From NCBI GenBank assembly GCA_937895955.1, contig CALAZI010000132.1, forward strand, positions 1 to 19,976: a DNA stretch of 19,976 nucleotides, given 5' to 3'. Positions 13,739 through 19,976 of the stretch are shown here, piece after piece. The notes under the pieces were generated by a model, which did not search any database, had not been told where the DNA came from, and saw only the letters and a program-made list of their open reading frames with translations. Positions within the stretch are counted from its first letter, which is position 1. Each line of letters opens with the position of its first letter. The DNA is from an uncultured Alphaproteobacteria bacterium (GTDB taxonomy: Bacteria > Pseudomonadota > Alphaproteobacteria > Caulobacterales > Parvularculaceae). The position numbers and the translations under genes were made by a program.

Positions 13739-16178
13739 TCTTCGGCCTCTCGTTTCGTTCCGCGGAAAGCACATGCGCCGAGGCGCGGATGCCTGCGAGC
13801 ATTTGCTCCAGCTGGCGAACGTCCTTGACGACAATATCGATGAAAAGCTCGACGAAGTCAGGCGATTTATTCTCAAGACGTATATTGGCGATCGAAACGC
13901 GATAACGCGCGATGATGCCGGCGATCTCCGACAGAACGCCGATCTCGTTCCTGACCGTCACGACCACCTTGGCGTAGGCGATATGGTTTTCCTTCTCACG
14001 CCATCTAAGATCGATCCACTGCCCCTCCGACGGTCCTTCGCTTTCAAGCGTCGCGCAATCGATCGCGTGAACGGTGACGGTTTCGCCGTCGCGAACGCCG
14101 ATAATCCGCTCGCCCGGAATCGGCGAGCAGCAACGTCCCATGATGACGGTCGCCTTCGCGGGAAGCCCCTCGATGGCGAGGCGCGGCCTGAAAGCGTACA
14201 TGCCGGCCGCTCTTATTTCCCCTTCAGCCTCTTTCGAAACGCCGGGATAGACCGCCTCGACCAGCTGGTTGACGGTCAGATCGCCGCGGCCGACTTTCGC
14301 AAACACGTCGTCAACGGTTTTTTCGCCGAGCTTTTGCAGCGCCGCCGTGATCGCTTTCGATGACAATTCAAGCTGCGCGCCCTGAAAGACGTTTTCCGCC
14401 ATCTGGCGCCCTAGCTCCAGATGCTCCGCATACTGCATCTTCTTGACCCTGCGGCGGATCGCGGAACGCGCCCGTCCGGTCACCGCCATCGTTTCCCATT
14501 CCGGCGGCACCGTCGCATTCTCGGACCGCAGCACGAGAACGACGTCGCCGTTCTTGAGCGGCGAGCGCAAAGGCTTGGAAACGCCGTTGATTTTCACCCC
14601 GATGCAGCTGTCGCCGACATCGGTGTGAACCGCATAGGCGAAATCGAGCGCTGTCGCTCCCTTGGGTAAGGCGATAACGCGCCCTTTGGGCGTAAAACAG
14701 AAAACCTGGTCCTGGAAGAGCTCAAGCTTGGCGTAGCGAAGCGCCTCTTCCGGGTCCTCGCCATGCTGAAACATTTCAACCAGCCGCCGCGGCGTTTCAT
14801 ACGGGTCGTACTGGCCGGGCGCGATGATTTCGACGGAGGAGCCCTTTTTCTTTCCTTTTTTCGGCCCCTTGTCCTTGTATTGCCAGTGCGCCGCCACCCC
14901 GCGCTCGGCCGTTTCATGCATCTCGCGCGTTCTGATCTGGATTTCGATCCGCTGCCTTCCGCCATCGGAGCGCGGCGGACCGATCACGGCGGTATGGATC
15001 GAGCGGTAATTATTGGGCTTCCACGCAGAAATGTAATCGTCAAACTCGGCCGGGATCATGCGCCATTCGGTGTGAATGACGCCGAGCGCGCGGTAGCAGT
15101 CATCGACGCTGTCGACGATCACGCGAAAGGCGTAAATATCGGCGAGTTCGTCGAAGGAAACGTTCTTCGTCGCCATCTTGCGCCAGATTGAATAAGGGCG
15201 CTTTTCGCGGCTGTGAACTTCCGCCTTGATTCCCGCAGCGGCGAGATTTTCGCGCAAGGTTTGCGCCAGCGCCACGACGCTCGCGACGGCATTGCGATGC
15301 AGGTCCTCAAGACGTTTGGTGATCGTCTCATAGGCCTGCGGGCTCAACTCCTTGAACGCGATGTCTTCTAGCTCGTCGCGAAAGCGTTGGACGCCGATCC
15401 GTCCTGCGAGCGGGGCGTAAATCTCCATCGTTTCGAGCGCCACCTTGCGGCGCTTTTCCGCATCCGGGACGTGATGGAGCGTGCGCATATTGTGCAGGCG
15501 GTCCGCAAGTTTGACGAGCAGGACGCGGACATCGTCAGCCATGGCGACGACAAGTTTGCGAAAATTCTCGGCTTGTTTGGACGCTTCCGATTTCAGCTCG
15601 ATTTGCGAGAGCTTCGTGACGCCGTCGACCAACGAGGCGATTTCAGCGCCGAACTTCTTGGCGATATCGTCAACCGTGACATCGGTGTCCTCAACAACGT
15701 CATGCAGCAGCGCCGTTGCGACAGTCGCCGGGTCGGCTTTCAAATCGGTCAGGATCGACGCGACGGCGAGCGGGTGAACGAAATAGGGATCGCCGGATTT
15801 GCGCGTTTGTCCGCCATGCGCCTTCATCGAGAAGACATAGGCGCGGTTGAGAACATGCTCGTTCACATGCGGATCGTAAGCGCGCACCTTGTCGACCAGC
15901 TCATGCTGGCGGATCAGATGCGCGGTCGCCGCCTTCGCCGTCTTTTCTGAGTCAACAGAAGGCGAAACTTTCGCCGTTTCGCCTTTCGATCCGCGAGGTT
16001 TAGCTTTCGCCGCGCCGACGCTATCTGCCGCAGGCGCCTTCTTAGCGCGCCAATCCTCGTTTTTCGCATTCGCTTTGTCGCGCGATTTTAAAGCGCGCCC
16101 GCCGGACAATTCCCCCGCGCCGTCGCCGTCTGCGCCGTTGACCTTCGCGTCTGTCTGCTCGCGTCCTTCATCGGCCAT
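13725..16178 (-). CDS. rsh: Bifunctional (p)ppGpp synthetase/hydrolase (RelA/SpoT homologue)
   Basis: This enzyme makes and degrades the alarmone (p)ppGpp. The 817-residue protein contains an N-terminal HD hydrolase domain with RKSGDPYFVHP (126-136) and the metal motif HDVVEDT (His159-Asp160). A synthetase domain follows with KRPYSIWRKM (326-335), YRSIHTAV (391-398) and Glu412 in EIQIRT. Then come a TGS domain (about 490-550), a cysteine-containing conserved region with GRCCSPIPGERIIG, and a C-terminal ACT domain (about 735-805). Both active sites look intact, as expected for the single long RSH of alphaproteobacteria. The first 85 residues are a lysine-, alanine- and aspartate-rich extension of low complexity. 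It follows rpoZ by 46 bases and overlaps pyrE by 14. Confidence 0.96.
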   Translation of the reverse strand: MADEGREQTDAKVNGADGDGAGELSGGRALKSRDKANAKNEDWRAKKAPAADSVGAAKAKPRGSKGETAKVSPSVDSEKTAKAATAHLIRQHELVDKVRAYDPHVNEHVLNRAYVFSMKAHGGQTRKSGDPYFVHPLAVASILTDLKADPATVATALLHDVVEDTDVTVDDIAKKFGAEIASLVDGVTKLSQIELKSEASKQAENFRKLVVAMADDVRVLLVKLADRLHNMRTLHHVPDAEKRRKVALETMEIYAPLAGRIGVQRFRDELEDIAFKELSPQAYETITKRLEDLHRNAVASVVALAQTLRENLAAAGIKAEVHSREKRPYSIWRKMATKNVSFDELADIYAFRVIVDSVDDCYRALGVIHTEWRMIPAEFDDYISAWKPNNYRSIHTAVIGPPRSDGGRQRIEIQIRTREMHETAERGVAAHWQYKDKGPKKGKKKGSSVEIIAPGQYDPYETPRRLVEMFQHGEDPEEALRYAKLELFQDQVFCFTPKGRVIALPKGATALDFAYAVHTDVGDSCIGVKINGVSKPLRSPLKNGDVVLVLRSENATVPPEWETMAVTGRARSAIRRRVKKMQYAEHLELGRQMAENVFQGAQLELSSKAITAALQKLGEKTVDDVFAKVGRGDLTVNQLVEAVYPGVSKEAEGEIRAAGMYAFRPRLAIEGLPAKATVIMGRCCSPIPGERIIGVRDGETVTVHAIDCATLESEGPSEGQWIDLRWREKENHIAYAKVVVTVRNEIGVLSEIAGIIARYRVSIANIRLENKSPDFVELFIDIVVKDVRQLEQMLAGIRASAHVLSAERNERPKNADR

Positions 16179-16224
16179 CGCGGCTCCACGCGCCTCCTCG
16201 CGCGCGACTTCGGTCGGCCAGGCG

Positions 16225-16590
16225 TCAGCCCTTCGGCAGCGATTGCGGCGTCGTCATGCCGGCCGCTTTGATCTGCTGGAGGAATTCGTCCTGGCTGGTG
16301 CGGTCGAATTCCGGCGCGTCGGCTTTTTCGATGGCCGCTTCGCCGGATTCGTCTTCTTCAACGTTGAACTGCTTTTGCAGCGACGTCACGAGATCCTCGC
16401 GCAGCTGCTCGGTCTCAAGGCCGGCGTCGGCGATCTCGCGCAGCGCGACAACCGGATTTTTGTCCTTGTCGCGATCGACCATCAACGGGGCGCCTGAGGA
16501 AAGGACCCGCGCCCGATGGGCTGCGAGCAGAACCAGGTCGAACCGGTTCGGAACCTTTTCAACGCAATCTTCGACGGTGACGCGCGCCAT
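16225..16590 (-). CDS. rpoZ: DNA-directed RNA polymerase omega subunit
   Basis: Omega assists folding and assembly of the beta-prime subunit of RNA polymerase and, in proteobacteria, contributes to a ppGpp binding site. The N-terminal part MARVTVEDCVEKVPNRFDLVLLAAHRAR is characteristic, followed by NPVVALREIAD (45-55). The 121-residue length is usual for alphaproteobacteria, which have an acidic C-terminal extension (here NVEEDESGEAAIEKADAPEF). The ribosome site AGGAG (16597-16601) is six bases before ATG 16590. Its placement directly before rsh fits the ppGpp connection. A candidate promoter lies at 16655-16683. Confidence 0.96.
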   Translation of the reverse strand: MARVTVEDCVEKVPNRFDLVLLAAHRARVLSSGAPLMVDRDKDKNPVVALREIADAGLETEQLREDLVTSLQKQFNVEEDESGEAAIEKADAPEFDRTSQDEFLQQIKAAGMTTPQSLPKG

Positions 16591-16654
16591 GAAAATCTCC
16601 TGAAAGGATTAGACGGCCGCCGCAGCGGGGGAGCAGCCGGCGACGGAGTCGAGG

Positions 16655-16683
16655 CAGATAGCCGTCTTGGGGCTCAAAGACAA
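16655..16683 (-). promoter_or_regulatory. Candidate promoter of rpoZ and the long operon
   Basis: In the 112-base gap between folK and rpoZ the minus strand reads TTGTCT (16678-16683), a 17-base spacer, then TATCTG (16655-16660) within GGCTATCTGC, which resembles the alphaproteobacterial GCTA-type -10. The start would be about 60 bases before rpoZ. This is the only sizeable gap before the twelve-gene run, so a promoter is expected here. The match itself is moderate. Confidence 0.4.
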
Positions 16684-16702
16684 CCGCTGCACCGCAAAAA
16701 AC

Positions 16703-17191
16703 CTAGGAAATCGCCACGGCGGACAAGTCTTTGAGCGCGCCGAGCATCACCGCCGCGGAATGCCCCGCCCGCGGGCAGCGCCAGTCAGGGGCGATCTCGG
16801 CGATCGGCGCAAGCGCGAAATCCCGGGTCGAAAGGGCCGGATGCGGCAGGATCGGCCGCCCCCCTTCGCCGTCCTGCACGATCCCGCCATAAGAAAGCAG
16901 GTCGAGATCGAGCGTCCGCGGCTCGTTTTTTCGCCGCCGGACCCGGCCGAACGCCGCCTCGATCGCGTGCAGGGCGTCCATCAGCTTTTCCGGCGTCAAC
17001 TCTGTGCGAACCGCGACAGCCGCATTCACAAAAGGCGGATCGGCGGGATTCGGCCATGCCGGCGACGCATAGAGCGACGAGACGGCTTGAACCTCCGCAA
17101 CCGATGCGATAGCGCGTATCGCCGTGCGCACCACCGCTTGCGGCGGCGCGCCGCAGAAGGCAAGGCTTGATCCTATTCCGATAAGAATCAT
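16703..17191 (-). CDS. folK: 2-amino-4-hydroxy-6-hydroxymethyldihydropteridine pyrophosphokinase
   Basis: FolK transfers pyrophosphate from ATP to hydroxymethyl-dihydropterin in folate synthesis. The 162-residue protein shows the N-terminal strand MILIGIGSSL, a substrate-loop region SSLYASPAWPNPADPPFVNAA (38-58), and the diagnostic metal-site motif GRVRRRKNEPRTLDLDLLSYG with the two aspartates of DLDLL. The segment ILPHPALSTRDFALAPIAEIAP follows. Length is typical. It is divergent from the NYN gene (70-base gap) and upstream of rpoZ on the same strand. The ribosome site is weak. Confidence 0.95.
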   Translation of the reverse strand: MILIGIGSSLAFCGAPPQAVVRTAIRAIASVAEVQAVSSLYASPAWPNPADPPFVNAAVAVRTELTPEKLMDALHAIEAAFGRVRRRKNEPRTLDLDLLSYGGIVQDGEGGRPILPHPALSTRDFALAPIAEIAPDWRCPRAGHSAAVMLGALKDLSAVAIS

Positions 17192-17261
17192 GTCTTTAGC
17201 TGGCGTTCACGGAGCGCCGCAGCGATAGTGCGTCCGCTTTTTACAGTCGACAGAGGAATTG
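17192..17261. promoter_or_regulatory. Divergent promoter region between folK and the NYN operon
   Basis: These 70 bases separate the start codons of folK (minus) and the NYN gene (plus), so both promoters must lie here or inside the neighbouring genes. A TATCGC -10-like element is present on the minus strand near 17224, but I cannot find well-spaced hexamers for either direction. AGAGGA ahead of ATG 17262 is the NYN ribosome site. Confidence 0.35.
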
Positions 17262-17900
17262 ATGACGAATTTTCTTGGCATGCGCGAAACGGAAAAGACA
17301 GCGCTCTTTATCGACGGCGCGAATTTATACAAAGCCGCAAGAGCGCTCGGATTTGACATGGATTACAAGAGCCTGCTCGCAAAAGCGCGCTCTTCTAGTC
17401 AACTCATTCGCGCCTATTATTACACGGCGATCCAGGAAGATAAGGAACAGGATTACTCCCCGCTGCGCCCCCTGGTCGATTGGCTCGATTACAACGGCTA
17501 CACGATGGTCACCAAAATGGCGCGGGAATTCACCGACGCCACCGGCAAAAAACGGTTCAAGGGTTCGACGGACATCGAACTCGCGGTCGACATGGTCAAC
17601 CTCGCCGAGCGCCTTGACCATATCATTCTTTTTTCCGGCAACGGCGATTTCAAACGGGCTATCGACGTCATCCAGTCGAAAGGCGTCCGGGTCAGCGTCG
17701 TGTCGACGATCAAATCGCAGCCGCCGATGGCGTCGGACGAATTGCGGCGTCAGGCCGACCGCTTCTTCGATCTGGCCGACCTTGAAAAGGAAATCGGCAG
17801 AACCGGCGCGCCGCCGCGCAAGCCGCGCCAGAACCAGTCTGACGATTATGACGACGAATACGAGAATGATTTCGATGACGAGTTTGAAGACGTCGAATGA
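17262..17900 (+). CDS. NYN (LabA/DUF88-type) PIN-like nuclease domain protein
   Basis: A 212-residue protein of the NYN branch of the PIN nuclease fold, a group expected to cleave RNA with metal ions. Acidic site residues appear in order: Asp18 in ALFIDGANLY, Asp104 and Asp110 in KGSTDIELAVDM, and Asp129 in LFSGNGDFKRAI, followed by GVRVSVVST. All four match the family layout, so it should be catalytically competent. The last 20 residues form a strongly acidic tail (13 acidic) with an aromatic every fourth position. Start ATG 17262 is preferred over the adjacent in-frame TTG 17259 because AGAGGA is properly spaced. It leads a plus-strand operon with the uracil-DNA glycosylase 15 bases downstream. 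The RNA target is unknown. Confidence 0.92.
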   Translation: MTNFLGMRETEKTALFIDGANLYKAARALGFDMDYKSLLAKARSSSQLIRAYYYTAIQEDKEQDYSPLRPLVDWLDYNGYTMVTKMAREFTDATGKKRFKGSTDIELAVDMVNLAERLDHIILFSGNGDFKRAIDVIQSKGVRVSVVSTIKSQPPMASDELRRQADRFFDLADLEKEIGRTGAPPRKPRQNQSDDYDDEYENDFDDEFEDVE

Positions 17901-17915
17901 TCTGAAATCAGCACG

Positions 17916-18599
17916 GTGAAAAGCGCAGCGGCAAAAGCGCGGCCCTACGATGAGGCGAACGCCGAACCGACTAAAGGCTGCGCGCTGTGTCCGCGCCTTG
18001 TCGAATTTCGCACGCGCAACGAGAGCGCATTTCCGGATTATTTCAACGGGCCCGCCCCCTCCTTCGGTCCGTCTTCGGCGCGTCTTTTGATCATCGGACT
18101 GGCGCCCGGCCTGCATGGCGCAAACAAGACGGGCCGGCCGTTCACCGGCGACTATGCCGGCGACCTTCTTTACGCAACGCTCGGCAAATTCGGTTTCGCC
18201 CGCGGCGAATACGCCGCGCGGCCCGATGACGGGCTTCATCTTGTCGATGCGATGATCTCGAACGCGGTGCGCTGCGTTCCGCCCGAAAACAAGCCGACAA
18301 CGGCGGAGATCAAGACCTGCCGGTCGTTTCTGAGGGGCCGGATCGCCGCCCTGCCGGGGCTCAGATCGATTCTCTGTCTTGGACGAATCGCTCATGATTC
18401 GACGCTTGCGGCGCTCGGCCTGAAAGCCAAGGATGCGCCTTTCGCGCATGGGGCCGCGCACAATGTCGCTGAGGGCCTCGTTTTGTTCGACAGCTACCAT
18501 TGCTCGCGATACAACACGAACACCGGCCGGCTGACCGAGGCGATGTTTGAGGAAGTATTTCAAGCGGTTCGCCGGCGTCATGAAGGAGCAAGCGCTTGA
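17916..18599 (+). CDS. Uracil-DNA glycosylase, family 5-like (iron-sulfur type)
   Basis: This enzyme removes uracil, and in this family often other deaminated bases, from DNA to start base-excision repair. The 227-residue protein has motif A GLAPGLHGANKTGRPFTGD (61-79), which lacks the Glu/Asp seen in family 4 motif A and so points to family 5. It also has the motif C segment SYHCSRYNTNTGRLT. Cys22, Cys25, Cys120 and Cys135 are spaced as ligands for a 4Fe-4S cluster. Start is GTG 17916. The stop overlaps the TTG start of the next gene by three bases. The family assignment is from motif reading; the exact subfamily needs a profile search. Confidence 0.9.
   Translation: MKSAAAKARPYDEANAEPTKGCALCPRLVEFRTRNESAFPDYFNGPAPSFGPSSARLLIIGLAPGLHGANKTGRPFTGDYAGDLLYATLGKFGFARGEYAARPDDGLHLVDAMISNAVRCVPPENKPTTAEIKTCRSFLRGRIAALPGLRSILCLGRIAHDSTLAALGLKAKDAPFAHGAAHNVAEGLVLFDSYHCSRYNTNTGRLTEAMFEEVFQAVRRRHEGASA
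18583..18588 (+). promoter_or_regulatory. Ribosome binding site supporting a TTG start
   Basis: AAGGAG ends seven bases before TTG 18596. This spacing, and the absence of an ATG in the same frame near the N terminus, decides the start of the membrane protein gene. Confidence 0.65.
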
Positions 18600-19075
18600 C
18601 CCGCAATTGGGGCATCCCGCCGAAAGGCGGCTTTCAGCGCGCCCGGCATGCAAAGCCGGTTCTGACGCTGACCGTGACCGCCATTTACGGAATTATCGGC
18701 GCGGCGCTCGCCGCCATCAGCTTTACCGACGCGCGCTCGATCCTGACCGGGCTGTTTCGCGGATTCTCACTGGCGCCGGCGATTGTCGCGGCCGGCTTCG
18801 GCTGCTGGATGTACATTTACGTCGCCTGGCCGCGTTTCGCCGCGCAGTTTCACGGCGGCGACACTTTCTCCGATCTTATTCGATTTTACGCGCGCGCGGC
18901 CGTCGCGCTGATCCTGTTTTTGTTCGTCGCGCGTTTCGCGCGCCTTGTGCTTGGCGATACGGTGAGCGGCTTGCTGCTTTGCGTATCGGGCGGAGCGGCG
19001 GCTGCGGCCGCCTTCCAGACGGTCATGGCGTTCGTCCCGCCCGGCTCCTCCAATGAAGGCGCGCCGAAAACCTGA
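18596..19075 (+). CDS. Four-helix membrane protein of unknown function
   Basis: I do not recognise this 159-residue protein. It has a short basic N terminus (TRNWGIPPKGGFQRARHAKP), probably cytoplasmic, and four hydrophobic stretches at about 21-43, 57-78, 102-120 and 124-147. A short charged loop (RFAAQFHGGDTFSDLIRFYAR) lies between helices 2 and 3. The C-terminal tail is polar. The start is TTG 18596, overlapping the glycosylase stop (TTGA). The ABC exporter gene begins two bases after its stop codon, so the two are almost certainly co-translated and it may be an accessory to the exporter; that is inference from position. Confidence 0.75.
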   Translation: MTRNWGIPPKGGFQRARHAKPVLTLTVTAIYGIIGAALAAISFTDARSILTGLFRGFSLAPAIVAAGFGCWMYIYVAWPRFAAQFHGGDTFSDLIRFYARAAVALILFLFVARFARLVLGDTVSGLLLCVSGGAAAAAAFQTVMAFVPPGSSNEGAPKT

Positions 19076-19077
19076 CC

Positions 19078-19976
19078 ATGAATAGCGACAATGAACGCCA
19101 CGCGCTCGCCGACAAGGACCGCGGCTCTTCCTTCGCGGCTGAGATTTCGCGCGACGCCGAGCATCGCGCCAAGGCGCGAAACTTAAAGCCGCTTGCGCGG
19201 CTTGCGCCGTTTATTTTTCGCTACAAGGCGCTTCTGGCGGCGTTCGTCGTTTTCCTCGTTCTCGCCGCAACGCTGACCTTGCTGCTGCCGGCGGCGTTCC
19301 GGCTCGTCGTCGATTGCGGCTTCGCCGGCGCTTCCGACGCCGAGATTTGCCGCCGCATGGAATTCGGCGATGACCTGACCGGCTATTTTCTCGCCGGCTT
19401 CGCGGTCGCGATCGGCCTCGGCCTCGCCAGCGCCGGCCGCTATTATTTCGTCAGTCGCCTCGGCGAGCGCGTCGTCGCCGACATCCGGCAGACCGTCTAT
19501 GGGCACCTTCTCACCTTAAGCCCGGCCTTCTTCGTCAATGTCAGAACCGGCGAGGTCCTGTCGCGCCTGACGACGGACACGACGCTTATCGAAACCTTGA
19601 TTGGATCGTCGATCTCCGTCGCGCTGCGCACGATTGCAACGACAATCGGCGCGCTGATCCTGATGTTCTTCGTCAGCTGGAAGCTTGCGCTGATGATGCT
19701 CGCCGTCGGCCCGTTGATGCTGGGACCGATCATCCTCTTTGGCCGCCGCGTTCAGCGCCTGTCGCGCGCCAGCCAGGACAGTCTTGCCGGCGCATCGGCG
19801 CGCGCCTCGGAAAGCCTCGGCGCGATAGAGACCGTTCAGGCGTTCACGCGCGAGCCGGAAGAAGACCGGACTTTTCGCGCCGCTGTCGAAGCGACTTTCG
19901 ATGTCGCGCTGAAGCGCATCACCGTTCGCGCCTTCATGACGGGCGTCATTTTCAGCGTCGTTCTCGGCGGGCTCAT
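19078..19976 (+). CDS. ABC transporter permease/ATP-binding protein (MsbA-like exporter), partial
   Basis: The frame opens at ATG 19078 and is still open at the window end, so only the first 299 residues are seen. A cytoplasmic leader of about 45 residues is followed by the type IV exporter membrane domain: hydrophobic helices at about 52-70, 102-120, 180-200 and 201-222. Its coupling-region signatures include GERVVADIRQTVYGHLLTLSPAFF (128-151), RTGEVLSRLTTDTTLIETLIGS and SLGAIETVQAFTRE. These match the half-transporters with fused membrane and nucleotide-binding domains. The ATPase domain should lie downstream. Lipid or drug export is likely from the family, but the substrate is unknown. Two cysteines (80 and 91) flank the first periplasmic loop. 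Confidence 0.92.
   Translation, partial: MNSDNERHALADKDRGSSFAAEISRDAEHRAKARNLKPLARLAPFIFRYKALLAAFVVFLVLAATLTLLLPAAFRLVVDCGFAGASDAEICRRMEFGDDLTGYFLAGFAVAIGLGLASAGRYYFVSRLGERVVADIRQTVYGHLLTLSPAFFVNVRTGEVLSRLTTDTTLIETLIGSSISVALRTIATTIGALILMFFVSWKLALMMLAVGPLMLGPIILFGRRVQRLSRASQDSLAGASARASESLGAIETVQAFTREPEEDRTFRAAVEATFDVALKRITVRAFMTGVIFSVVLGGL

Noticed and set aside
13739..13876. A 46-codon N-terminal extension of the pyrE frame
   Set aside because: It overlaps the ACT-domain end of rsh and is Ser/Arg-rich without similarity to PyrE; ATG 13738 gives the family start.
17325..18653. A 442-codon open frame on the minus strand across the NYN and glycosylase genes
   Set aside because: The plus strand encodes two proteins with intact catalytic motifs and ribosome-spaced junctions; the minus frame has an Arg-rich composition typical of a shadow.

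Overview
The window reads as a chromosomal segment of an alphaproteobacterium. The evidence is the gene order rpoZ-rsh-pyrE-pdxJ-acpS-lepB-rnc-era-recO-parC, the ERLEFLGDR form of the RNase III signature, the short PyrE type and GC-rich coding. Family-level placement cannot be made from sequence reading alone. There are no phage, transposon, CRISPR or rRNA signals, and no gene-free stretch longer than 300 bases.

Layout. Positions 4-78 carry tRNA-Lys(UUU) on the minus strand with its own promoter at 177-205. Positions 238-2878 hold a tightly overlapping minus-strand queuosine cassette, queA-csaA-tgt, in which a small tRNA-binding protein sits between two queuosine enzymes. After a 146-base spacer with short repeats comes parC (3025-5301), then a class I methyltransferase (5364-6212) with a recognisable promoter. 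Positions 6303-16590 form a long minus-strand housekeeping run, transcribed as rpoZ, rsh, pyrE, pdxJ, GST, GNAT, acpS, lepB, rnc, era, P450, recO. Most junctions overlap or nearly touch. folK (16703-17191) lies upstream of rpoZ on the same strand. From 17262 the strand flips: a NYN-domain nuclease-like protein, a family 5-like uracil-DNA glycosylase, a four-helix membrane protein and an ABC exporter that runs off the window end form one plus-strand operon.

How the genes work together. The long minus-strand run joins the stringent response (rsh, rpoZ), pyrimidine and PLP synthesis (pyrE, pdxJ), carrier-protein activation (acpS), secretion (lepB), RNA processing and ribosome assembly (rnc, era) and recombination repair (recO). 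Into this conserved backbone the genome has placed four accessory enzymes at three points: GST plus GNAT between pdxJ and acpS, a cytochrome P450 between era and recO, and a methyltransferase between recO and parC. The genes themselves are mostly recognisable families. The most unusual points are the csaA insertion, a Tgt with two of its four zinc ligands replaced by serine, the P450 inside the era-recO junction, and repeated use of TTG starts at coupled junctions. I did not find a convincing wholly new system.
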